Source: Microbispora sp. H13382 (GTDB lineage: Bacteria; Actinomycetota; Actinomycetes; Streptosporangiales; Streptosporangiaceae). Taken from it: a DNA stretch of 64,000 nucleotides. The notes below the pieces were generated by a model that was not told where the DNA came from, made no database searches, and saw nothing but the letters and a program-made list of their open reading frames with translations. Shown piece after piece: positions 41,634 to 49,341 of the stretch. How positions within the stretch are numbered: the first letter of the stretch is position 1; every line of letters starts with the position of its first letter. Location: positions 1 through 64,000 of the forward strand of contig NZ_JABBXA010000004.1 of the NCBI RefSeq assembly GCF_014161445.1. Direction: 5' to 3'. A program made the translations under genes and the position numbers.

Positions 41634-42770
41634 GTGGCTGAGCGGCGTATGCGTGGACTGCGCGGATTGAGTGGGCTGATGAGGGCGAAACCGGAGCAGG
41701 CTCCCGAGCAATCCATGGACCCCCGTGCGGGCGAGGAGGAGCCGTTCCGGCACAGCGTGATCGACAACGCCGTGTACGTGGACGGCGAGCGCGTGGACTC
41801 GCCGCTCTCGCTGGGCGACGCGATCGCCGCGCTGCGGTCGCGGCCGGGTGCGATGGCGTGGATCGGCCTGTACCGGCCGGAGGAGGCCGAGCTGATCAAG
41901 GCGGCGGAGGAGTTCGGCCTGCACGAGCTCGCAATCGAGGACGCCATCGTCGCCCACCAGCGGCCCAAGGCCGACCGGTACGGCGACACGCTGTTCGTGG
42001 TGCTGCGGGCCGCCCAGTATCTCGACCAGCCCGAGAAGGTCGCCTTCGGCGAGCTGCACATCTTCGTCGGCCCCGACTTCGTGCTGACCGTACGGCACAG
42101 CGAGGCGCCCGACCTGTCCAAGGTGCGCCGGCGCATGGAGTCGGACCCCGACCTCCTGCGCCAGGGGCCGCAGGCCGTGCTGTACGCGATCCTCGACGCG
42201 GTCGTGGACGGCTACGCGCCGGTGGTCGCCGGGCTGCAGAACGACGTCGACGAGATCGAGGTGCAGGTCTTCGGCGGGGACCCGGCCGCGCCCCGGCGCA
42301 TCTACGCCCTGTCACGCGAGGTCATCGAGTTCCAGCGGGCGATCAGCCCGCTGGTCCCGATGCTCGACGGCTTCATCGCGGGCTCGCCCAAATACGGCGT
42401 GAACGAGGAGCTGCAGCGCTACCTGCGCGACGTCTCCGACCACGCCATCACGGTCACCGAGCGCGTCGCGGGCTTCCGGCAGATGCTGCAGGACATCCTC
42501 GTCGTCAACGCCACACTCGTCAGCCAGCAGCAGAACGAGGAGATGACCAAGCTCACGGCCGCGAGCATCGCCCAGGGCGACGAGGTCAAGAAGATCTCGG
42601 CGTGGGCGGCCATCCTGTTCGCCCCGACGCTGGTCGGCACGATCTACGGGATGAACTTCGACCACATGCCCGAGCTGCACTGGCTGCTCGGATACCCCAT
42701 GGCGATCATGCTGATGGGCGTCGTCTGCCTCACGCTCTACCTGGTCTTCAAACGCCGCGACTGGCTCTGA
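41634..42770 (+). CDS. corA: CorA-type magnesium/divalent-cation channel
   Basis: A 378-residue member of the CorA family, a pentameric Mg2+/Co2+ channel. The large N-terminal cytoplasmic funnel ends in a long helix with DILVVNATLVSQQQNEEMTKLT. The first pore helix follows, closed by the ion-selectivity motif YGMNFDHMPE (GMN at 339-341), then the second helix and a basic C-terminus (KRRDWL). Length and spacing fit the family. GTG 41634 is set by the TACCTT box 6 nt upstream; the reading frame continues further upstream but without a good site. It converges on the kinase gene with 11 bases between stops. Confidence 0.95.
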   Translation: MAERRMRGLRGLSGLMRAKPEQAPEQSMDPRAGEEEPFRHSVIDNAVYVDGERVDSPLSLGDAIAALRSRPGAMAWIGLYRPEEAELIKAAEEFGLHELAIEDAIVAHQRPKADRYGDTLFVVLRAAQYLDQPEKVAFGELHIFVGPDFVLTVRHSEAPDLSKVRRRMESDPDLLRQGPQAVLYAILDAVVDGYAPVVAGLQNDVDEIEVQVFGGDPAAPRRIYALSREVIEFQRAISPLVPMLDGFIAGSPKYGVNEELQRYLRDVSDHAITVTERVAGFRQMLQDILVVNATLVSQQQNEEMTKLTAASIAQGDEVKKISAWAAILFAPTLVGTIYGMNFDHMPELHWLLGYPMAIMLMGVVCLTLYLVFKRRDWL

Positions 42771-42781
42771 CGGCCCCGGGG

Positions 42782-45226
42782 TCACGAGTACCTGAACTGG
42801 AAGGAGATCTCGAGCTTCCGCTCCATCGTGGCGTCGTCGGCCGTCAGGATGGTCCGTACCGTCTGTCCGTTCAGACCGGCGACGACGATCGCGTCGTCGT
42901 CGCCGTCCCCGGTGGCCTGGCAGACGACGTGCTCGTCGCCGAACCAGGCGTAGACGTACTGACAGTTCGCGGTGAACCGCCGCAGCTCCCGGCCCGTGGC
43001 CGCGTCCCAGACGCAGTACGTCCGCGCCGGGCCGGCGCAGGCGGTGAGGAACGATCGCCTGGAGGGCGCGAACAGGACCCCGACCTCGTCCGCGCGGACG
43101 GTCTCGGCGACGGCGCCGGCCGCCATGTCGCGCACCGCCGTCCCCGCGGCGCTGAAGAAGCGTATTCCCCTGGTGCCGCCGGTGCCGGTGAGCGCGACCA
43201 CGCCCTTGTCCCGCGCGTCCCACGTGAACGTCGAGTGGGCGATTGCCGGGTCCGCGACCGTCACGACCCGCGCCTTCGGCTCTCCCACCTCGGCCACGAT
43301 GAAGCCCTTGCTGGTGACCTCGGTGGATCCGGTGAACATGATCAGCGTCAGCAGGATCCTCCTGCCGTCCCTCGACCACTGGATGTTGGTGCCCTGAAGG
43401 GGCTGCCGCACCGTCAGCGTCTTGCGGACGTCGCCGGTCTCCAGGTCGATGACGTCGACCGAGTCGTAGCCGTCGGTGAACTCCGTCGGCAGACCCGCCG
43501 CGTACCTGCCGTCGGGGGAGACCTCGACCTGGAAGTAGCCCGTCCACTTCCGGAACTTCGCGCCGGGGGAGCTCCTCGTGTAGAGACCCCGCAGGCGCCC
43601 CTTGGCGTCCGTCACCCGATACGCGGCGACCGCCACAGGGTCGCTCGGATGTTCGTGGAGCACCGCGGAGACGCCGGACAGTTCCCGGCCGACGAGGCCC
43701 GTCGTGGGGACGGCGCCGTCCCGCGCCGAGGGCGGACGCGGGCCGGAGCCGGGGCGGGGCTCGGACTTGCGCTGGAACGTCGTCCCTCCGCCGGTCGTCC
43801 CGCCGCTCTTGCCGGAGGTGCCCTGCGGACGGGGGGCGCTCGGACTCGTGACCGGTGTGGCATCCGTGGCCGGCGTGAGGTTCGCCTGTCCGACAGGTAC
43901 GACGGTGAGCGCGGACGCCGGCGGCGAGCCCGGCAGGGACGTGTGCGCCCTGACCGCCCGCACGCCCGGGTCCTCCCCCTGGGGCAGGACGAACACGGCC
44001 GCGGCGACCGCCGCCACCGCGGCGCAGACCGCCGCGACGACCTTGGCGGCCGGGCGGCCCGCGCGCCCGCCCGCGTCCGTGGCCGCATCTGTGAACGCGT
44101 CCGTGGCCGCACCCGTGGCCGGATCTGTGGCCGGATCTGTGGCCGCATCTGTGGCGGCGTCTGTGGTGGCGGCGTTCACGCCCACCTGGCCGGGAGCGGG
44201 CGACGGCTCCGTGGTCGTCTCCGGAGACTCGGTCCGGTCCGGTTCTTCCGCGGGTGCCTCCCCGGCGGGCGCCGGAGGTGCGGGTTCGGGAACGGTCCCC
44301 GGCGTGCTCTCGGCGGGCTCGGGCGCGGTTCCCCGTGCGCTCTCGGCAGGCTCGGGCGCGGTCTCGGGAACGGCGTCCCGAGCACTCTCGTGAGTGCTCT
44401 GCGGAGCGGGTTCGGGAGCCGACTGCTCGATAAGCGCGTCGATGACCTGCTGGGCGGACGGCCTGCGAGCCGGATCCTTGTCGAGGCAGGACGCCACCAC
44501 ATCCCGAAGCCTGCCCTCGATGTCCCGGATGTCCGGCTGGGCGTTCAGGATCCGGTTGATGACGGCGGGCAGCGACTGGTTCCCGAACGGTGCCGACCCG
44601 CTGGCCGCGAACACGATCGTGCCGGCCCAGGCGAACATGTCGGCCGCCGGGCCGATGTCCTGGTTGAGGAACTGCTCCGGCGCCATGTAGGCGGGCGTTC
44701 CGATCGGCACGGAGGTCAGTGACGACGTGGTGTCGAGCGCGCGGGAGATGCCGAAGTCGATCACGCGCGGACCGTCGGGGCCGATGATCACGTTGGGCGG
44801 CTTGAGGTCCCGGTGGACGATTCCGGCACGGTGGATCGCCGCGAGCGCGGTGGCCGTCCCGACCGCGAGGCGGGAGAGCGCGTTTCCTCTGATAGGGCCC
44901 GATGTGGCGATGCTCTGCTGGAGTGAGGGGCCGTCGATGAACTCGCTCACGATATACGGCCGGTCATATTCCACGCCGGTGTCCAGAACCTGGGCCGTGC
45001 AGAAGGCGGCCACTCTTTTGGCCGCGGCGACCTCGCGGAGGAACCGCTGGGCGCCGGCGATGTCGCCGGTCAGGTCGGGCCGGATCCACTTGACCGCGAC
45101 GGGCTGCCGGGAGGGGTCGACCGCGTGGTAAACCGTTCCCTGGCCACCCACGCCAATACGACCGGTAAGTGTGTAACGACCGATTTGTGGCGGGTCTCCC
45201 GGCCTTAAAGGTGATATCTCCGGCAC
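42782..45226 (-). CDS. Receptor-type Ser/Thr protein kinase with C-terminal propeller-like domain
   Basis: An 814-residue Hanks-type kinase. The kinase domain has the glycine loop GRIGVGGQG (22-30), K46, HRD at 138-140 (VHRDLKPPNV), DFG at 157-159 and APE at 182-184. A Pro/Glu/Ala/Thr-rich linker of about 120 residues (300-420) follows, with Ala-Thr-Asp-Pro repeats. A single membrane helix (VVAAVCAAVAAVAAAVFVL) leads to an extracellular region that looks like a WD40/propeller sensor (FQVEVSPDGRYAAGL, NIQWSRDGRRILLTL). GTG 45226 is the likely start; upstream signals are weak. It probably senses an external or wall-bound cue and phosphorylates cytoplasmic targets. The 208-bp upstream gap carries a terminator for the neighbour. 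Confidence 0.93.
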   Translation of the reverse strand: MPEISPLRPGDPPQIGRYTLTGRIGVGGQGTVYHAVDPSRQPVAVKWIRPDLTGDIAGAQRFLREVAAAKRVAAFCTAQVLDTGVEYDRPYIVSEFIDGPSLQQSIATSGPIRGNALSRLAVGTATALAAIHRAGIVHRDLKPPNVIIGPDGPRVIDFGISRALDTTSSLTSVPIGTPAYMAPEQFLNQDIGPAADMFAWAGTIVFAASGSAPFGNQSLPAVINRILNAQPDIRDIEGRLRDVVASCLDKDPARRPSAQQVIDALIEQSAPEPAPQSTHESARDAVPETAPEPAESARGTAPEPAESTPGTVPEPAPPAPAGEAPAEEPDRTESPETTTEPSPAPGQVGVNAATTDAATDAATDPATDPATGAATDAFTDAATDAGGRAGRPAAKVVAAVCAAVAAVAAAVFVLPQGEDPGVRAVRAHTSLPGSPPASALTVVPVGQANLTPATDATPVTSPSAPRPQGTSGKSGGTTGGGTTFQRKSEPRPGSGPRPPSARDGAVPTTGLVGRELSGVSAVLHEHPSDPVAVAAYRVTDAKGRLRGLYTRSSPGAKFRKWTGYFQVEVSPDGRYAAGLPTEFTDGYDSVDVIDLETGDVRKTLTVRQPLQGTNIQWSRDGRRILLTLIMFTGSTEVTSKGFIVAEVGEPKARVVTVADPAIAHSTFTWDARDKGVVALTGTGGTRGIRFFSAAGTAVRDMAAGAVAETVRADEVGVLFAPSRRSFLTACAGPARTYCVWDAATGRELRRFTANCQYVYAWFGDEHVVCQATGDGDDDAIVVAGLNGQTVRTILTADDATMERKLEISFQFRYS
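44072..44171. repeat. Degenerate 12-bp repeat in the kinase linker
   Basis: About eight units of the type GTGGCCGGATCT encode Ala/Thr/Asp/Pro repeats in the juxtamembrane linker of the kinase. Unit length is a multiple of three. Confidence 0.7.
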
Positions 45227-45390
45227 ATCGTCATTGTTATGGATCGATCCAAGCGGCAGTAGATGTCAATGGGGCAATTGTTATCGGAACGGTGCTCACA
45301 TGCGGGCGGCCGGGAAATCCACTCGCCACGACGTACGGCCCGAAGGTGAACGCGAGGCCCCGTGGTGAGCCGGTCCGGTGCCGGCATGAA

Positions 45391-45422
45391 CCGGCCCGGG
45401 GCGTGCGCACGCCCCGGGCCGG
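45391..45422. terminator. Perfect 32-bp palindrome, terminator of the Ig-like protein gene
   Basis: The two 16-base halves (45391-45406 and 45407-45422) are exact reverse complements, joining at TGCGCA. It begins 12 bases past the stop codon of the leftward Ig-like gene. Confidence 0.85.
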
Positions 45423-45434
45423 CTCACAGATCCC

Positions 45435-46763
45435 TTAGCGCTTCACGCGCACCCAGTCGCTCCGGCTGGAGGACGGGCCGGCCTCGCCGTTGCCGGCGAA
45501 GACGACCTTCCAGTAGCCGGACGCCGACGCCGTGGTCTTGCCCCAGAGCTTGCCGGAGCCGTTCGTCCACAGCGTCTTGACGTAGTGCCAGGAGCCGCCG
45601 GCCTTCTTGAACCAGACGGTCACCTTCTGGTGGCCGTAGCCCTCCCAGCCGTGGTCCCAGACCTGCAGCTTGCCGCGGAAGGTGAGGTACCTGTGGTACT
45701 TCACCGGCTCCGGAGAGGCGTTGAACAGGATCACCCGGGTGCCGGCCCTGGGCGGAGGCACCGGCCGGGGCACGCGGACCGTCACGTAGTCGGTCGCGCT
45801 CGCCGAGTACGACCCTCCGCCGGTCGCCTCGAACTCGGCCCGCCACCAGCCGGAGGTCCTGGCCGTGACGTCCGCCGCGAAGCGGCCGTGGGAGTCGGTC
45901 CGGTCGGAGGTGACGTACTGCCAGCGGTAGCCGCCGGCAGGCTTGAACAGGATCTTCACGCTCTGCCCGGGGTAGCCGCTCCAGCCGGCGAAGCCGGAGA
46001 TCTCCAACCGGCCGCGCAGGCGCAGCGTGTCACCGGCGTCGACGGGCTCGGGGGAGGCGTCGAATCCGGTGATGCGGGTGCGGCTGGCCGCGGCCCTGAC
46101 GTCGACGCGGTCGCTGTCGCTCGTCGCGGGCTCGGCGTCGTCGGCACCGGCGAACTCGGCCCGCCACCAGCCGGTCCTGTCCGCCCTCTCGTCGACGGAG
46201 AACCGGCCGTTCCGGTCGGTCGTCACCGAGCCGACCCGGCTGTAGGAGCCGCCGACCGGCTTGAAGGCGATGTCCACCTTCTGGCCGTCGTACGCCTGCC
46301 GGCCGTCGCCGTCCAGGTAGGTCAGCGCGCCGGTAAGCCGGATCCGGCCGCCCCGGTCGACGACGTCAGGCGAGGCGTCGAAGTCGAGGTCGGTGGTCCA
46401 GTGAACCTGGAACTCCTTGCTCGCGGTGCCGCCGTCGGCCCGCACCTGGAGCTTCCAGACGCCCGGCTCGTCGTCGAAGGTGAAGCCGTACCTCGCCGAG
46501 TAGACGCCGGAGCCCACGGGGGCGGGGTCCAGCGGGACGGCGCGGCCGTCGCGGTCGACGAGCCTCGCCGCGCCCTTCTGCGACGCCTTGTAGGTGAAGG
46601 TCGCCGTCGTGCCCGAACCGCCGGCGACGACCACGGGATTGGGGGAGACGGTCAGGTCGCTCGGACCCGCTGCCGTCGCCGCGCCGGCGGTGGCCGGGAG
46701 CGCGACGAGGGCCGCCCCTCCCAGGACCACTGCCGCGATCGCGGCTTGAATGCGTTTCAACAT
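45435..46763 (-). CDS. Secreted protein with four Ig-like/calcium-dependent-release-type beta domains
   Basis: A 442-residue exported protein with a classical signal peptide (LKRIQAAIAAVVLGGAALVALPATAGA). The mature part is four beta-sandwich repeats of about 100 residues. Repeats 2-4 start with FDASPDVVDRGG, FDASPEPVDAGD and FNASPEPVKYHR. Each carries a GQ[KS]V-I-FKPxGG strand and a GWWRAEF or GYWKVVF end strand. These resemble bacterial Ig-like/FN3-type repeats; no catalytic motif is visible. A structural or adhesive role at the cell surface is the likely reading. ATG 46763 is the best signal-peptide start, although GGAAGG is 13-14 bases away; ATG 46817 would add 18 residues. Confidence 0.85.
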   Translation of the reverse strand: MLKRIQAAIAAVVLGGAALVALPATAGAATAAGPSDLTVSPNPVVVAGGSGTTATFTYKASQKGAARLVDRDGRAVPLDPAPVGSGVYSARYGFTFDDEPGVWKLQVRADGGTASKEFQVHWTTDLDFDASPDVVDRGGRIRLTGALTYLDGDGRQAYDGQKVDIAFKPVGGSYSRVGSVTTDRNGRFSVDERADRTGWWRAEFAGADDAEPATSDSDRVDVRAAASRTRITGFDASPEPVDAGDTLRLRGRLEISGFAGWSGYPGQSVKILFKPAGGYRWQYVTSDRTDSHGRFAADVTARTSGWWRAEFEATGGGSYSASATDYVTVRVPRPVPPPRAGTRVILFNASPEPVKYHRYLTFRGKLQVWDHGWEGYGHQKVTVWFKKAGGSWHYVKTLWTNGSGKLWGKTTASASGYWKVVFAGNGEAGPSSSRSDWVRVKR

Positions 46764-46955
46764 TCCGGTGAACCATCCTTCCCGGTGGTTGAACGCGGCC
46801 TGAGGGTGCCACGTCATTCATAACGAGTAGACGGGCGAATACCGGCAACGGTTGAGCGGTCTGACCTATCGTCATCGATTTGTGTCAAACGGGAAGATCC
46901 ATAACCGCTGGCGCACCAAGTTGTCGCTGTGCGGGACGGAGCGTGCATCGTGCGA

Positions 46956-46968
46956 CATAATCGGCCGT
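46956..46968 (+). promoter_or_regulatory. Leaderless-type -10 box CATAAT before the fused E1 gene
   Basis: CATAAT is followed by CGGCCGT and then GTG at 46969. No Shine-Dalgarno sequence fits any of the clustered GTG codons. Confidence 0.5.
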
Positions 46969-49185
46969 GTGGTGCGGGACGCTGTGGAGACGCATTTCGC
47001 CGAGGCCGTCGGGGCGCTGACCCCCGGACCCGCCCGGGATCCGGACCTGCCGGTACGCCCGGGCACGGGCCTGACGGGCACGCGGTGCCGTGAACTGTTC
47101 GCCGTTCAGCTCGGCAGCAGGCTCCTCGACGTCGCCGCCCGTCATATGCGTGAGCGGGACGAAGGCTTCTACACGATCGGGTCGTCGGGGCACGAGGGGA
47201 ACGCCGCCGTCGCCGCCGCGCTCCGCGTGGACGACCCCGCGCTGCTGCACTACCGGTCCGGCGCCTTCTATCTGACCCGTTCCGCCCAGGCCGGCCGGCT
47301 GGCGGAGGAGGGGCTGCGCGACGTCCTGCTGGGGATCACGGCGTCGGCCGAGGAGCCGATCGCGGGCGGCCGGCACAAGGTGTTCGGCCACCCCGGCCTC
47401 GCCGTCATCCCGCAGACCTCCACGATCGCCAGTCACCTGCCGCGTGCCGTCGGCGTCGGCTTCGCCATCGAGCGGGCGCGCACGCTGGCCCTGCCTTCCC
47501 CCTGGCCCGGGGACGCCATCGCCGTGTGCAGCTTCGGCGACGCGTCGATGAACCACGCCTCCGCGCTGACCGGGCTGAACACCGCCGCGTACGGCCGCCA
47601 CCGCGGGCTGCAGATCCCGGTGCTGTTCGTGTGCGAGGACAACGGCCTCGGCATCAGCGTGAAGACGCCGCCGGAGTGGATCGAGCGGGCAAGGCACCCC
47701 CTGCTGGAGTATTTCCACGCCGACGGCTGCGACCTGGCCGACGCCTACGACGCGGCGCTGCGCGCCGTCGAGCACGTGCGCGTCAACCGTGCCCCGGCGT
47801 TCCTGCACCTGCGGACCGTGCGCCTGATGGGCCATGCCGGTTCCGACGTGGAGATCGGTTACCGCACCCGCCGCGAGATCGCCGCCGACCTGGATCGCGA
47901 CCCCCTCGTCCGTACGGCGCGGCTGCTGGTGGAGGCGGGCCTGGCCGAGCCCGACGAACTGCTGGCGCGCTACGAGGCCGAGCGCGACCACGTGCTGAAG
48001 CTCGCGCTGGAGTGCGCGCGCCGGCCCCGGCTCGCCACGGCTGAGGAGGTGACGGCCCCGCTCGCGCCGCGCCGCCCCGACGTGGTGGCCGCCGAGGCCG
48101 TCCGGTCCGCGCCCGCCGAGGCGCGCGAGCGCGCCTTCGCCACCCTGCCGGAGCAGGAGGGCGGGCTGACCGTCGCCCAGGCCGTCAACCGCACGCTGGC
48201 CGACGCGATGGCGCTGGACCCCGGGGTCCTCGTGTTCGGTGAGGACGTGGCCCGCAAGGGCGGGGTGTACGGCGTGACGCGCGGGCTGCTGCGCAGGTTC
48301 GGGGCGGAGCGGGTCTTCGACATGCTCCTGGACGAGCAGGCGATCCTCGGCCTGGCGCTCGGGAGCGGGGTGTCGGGGCTGCTGCCGGTGCCGGAGATCC
48401 AGTACCTCGCCTACGTGCACAACGCCCTTGATCAGATTCGCGGCGAGGCGTCGACCATGCAGTTCTTCTCGCAGGGCGCGTATCGCAATCCGCTGGTCCT
48501 ACGAGTCGCCTCGTATGCCTACCAGAAGGGCTTTGGCGGACATTTCCATAACGACAACTCAATAGCCGCATTGCGCGATATTCCCGGCGTGATCGTGGCG
48601 TCTCCCGCCCGGGCCGACGACGCCGCCGCGATGCTGCGCACCTGCCTGGCCGCCGCCCGCGCGGACGGCAGCGTCTGCGTGTTCCTCGAACCCATCGCGC
48701 TCTACCACACCCGTGACCTCTTCGAGGAGGGCGACGGCGGCTGGCTCGCGCCGTACGCGCCGCCGGCGCGCTGGGCCGAGACCCACGTCCCGGTCGGCCG
48801 CGCGCGCTCCTACGGCGACGGGCGCGACCTGACCATCGTGACCTACGGCAACGGCCTGCGCATGAGCCTGCGGGCGGCGGTGAAGCTCACGGCGGAGGAC
48901 ATGAGCTGTCGGGTGCTCGACCTGCGGTGGCTGTCGCCGCTGCCGGTCGACGACCTCATGCGCGCGGCCGAACTGACCGGCCGGGTGTTGATCGCCGACG
49001 AGACCCGCCGCAGCGGCGGCGTCTCCGAGAGCGTGATCACCGCGCTCGTCGACAACGGCTTCCGCGGCCCGATCAGCCGTGTGACCTCACTGGACAGCTT
49101 CGTGCCACTCGGCCCGGCCGCCGACACCGTCCTGTTGTCGGAGTCCGACATCGAACGCGCCGCCCGGAAGATGCTGCTCGGCTGA
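46969..49185 (+). CDS. Fused alpha-beta E1 subunit of a 2-oxoacid (branched-chain type) dehydrogenase
   Basis: A 738-residue thiamine-diphosphate enzyme in which the alpha and beta E1 chains are one polypeptide. The alpha half (about 1-370) has YTIGSSGHEGNAAVA and CSFGDASMNHASA, the GDx(24-28)N thiamine-binding region. The beta half (about 405-738) begins LTVAQAVNRTLADAM and has LVFGEDVARKGGVYGVT, FDMLLDEQAILGLALG and YQKGFGGHFHNDNS. E1 decarboxylates a 2-oxoacid and acylates the E2 lipoyl domain. Branched-chain substrates are likely from the motif style and the leucine operon 3 kb away, but no E2 or E3 gene is here. Codons 487-542 show unusually A/T-rich third positions. GTG 46969 is set by CATAAT. 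Confidence 0.9.
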   Translation: MVRDAVETHFAEAVGALTPGPARDPDLPVRPGTGLTGTRCRELFAVQLGSRLLDVAARHMRERDEGFYTIGSSGHEGNAAVAAALRVDDPALLHYRSGAFYLTRSAQAGRLAEEGLRDVLLGITASAEEPIAGGRHKVFGHPGLAVIPQTSTIASHLPRAVGVGFAIERARTLALPSPWPGDAIAVCSFGDASMNHASALTGLNTAAYGRHRGLQIPVLFVCEDNGLGISVKTPPEWIERARHPLLEYFHADGCDLADAYDAALRAVEHVRVNRAPAFLHLRTVRLMGHAGSDVEIGYRTRREIAADLDRDPLVRTARLLVEAGLAEPDELLARYEAERDHVLKLALECARRPRLATAEEVTAPLAPRRPDVVAAEAVRSAPAEARERAFATLPEQEGGLTVAQAVNRTLADAMALDPGVLVFGEDVARKGGVYGVTRGLLRRFGAERVFDMLLDEQAILGLALGSGVSGLLPVPEIQYLAYVHNALDQIRGEASTMQFFSQGAYRNPLVLRVASYAYQKGFGGHFHNDNSIAALRDIPGVIVASPARADDAAAMLRTCLAAARADGSVCVFLEPIALYHTRDLFEEGDGGWLAPYAPPARWAETHVPVGRARSYGDGRDLTIVTYGNGLRMSLRAAVKLTAEDMSCRVLDLRWLSPLPVDDLMRAAELTGRVLIADETRRSGGVSESVITALVDNGFRGPISRVTSLDSFVPLGPAADTVLLSESDIERAARKMLLG

Positions 49186-49341
49186 CCGGTAGAACGCCAC
49201 GATCTTCATCGGTCTTCTCCACGGGGTTCATCCTGTGGTCATCCAGCCCCCGGTCGCCGTCATTTGAATAGCGCCACCTTCATGGGTGGCCGATTTCCCT
49301 GTTCAGCCCTAGCCGCCCATTCCTTCTCGTTTGGGTGGAAT

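Noticed and set aside
41858..44722. 954-codon plus-strand frame over corA and the kinase gene
   Set aside because: It is out of frame with corA and antisense to a kinase with HRD, DFG and APE motifs.
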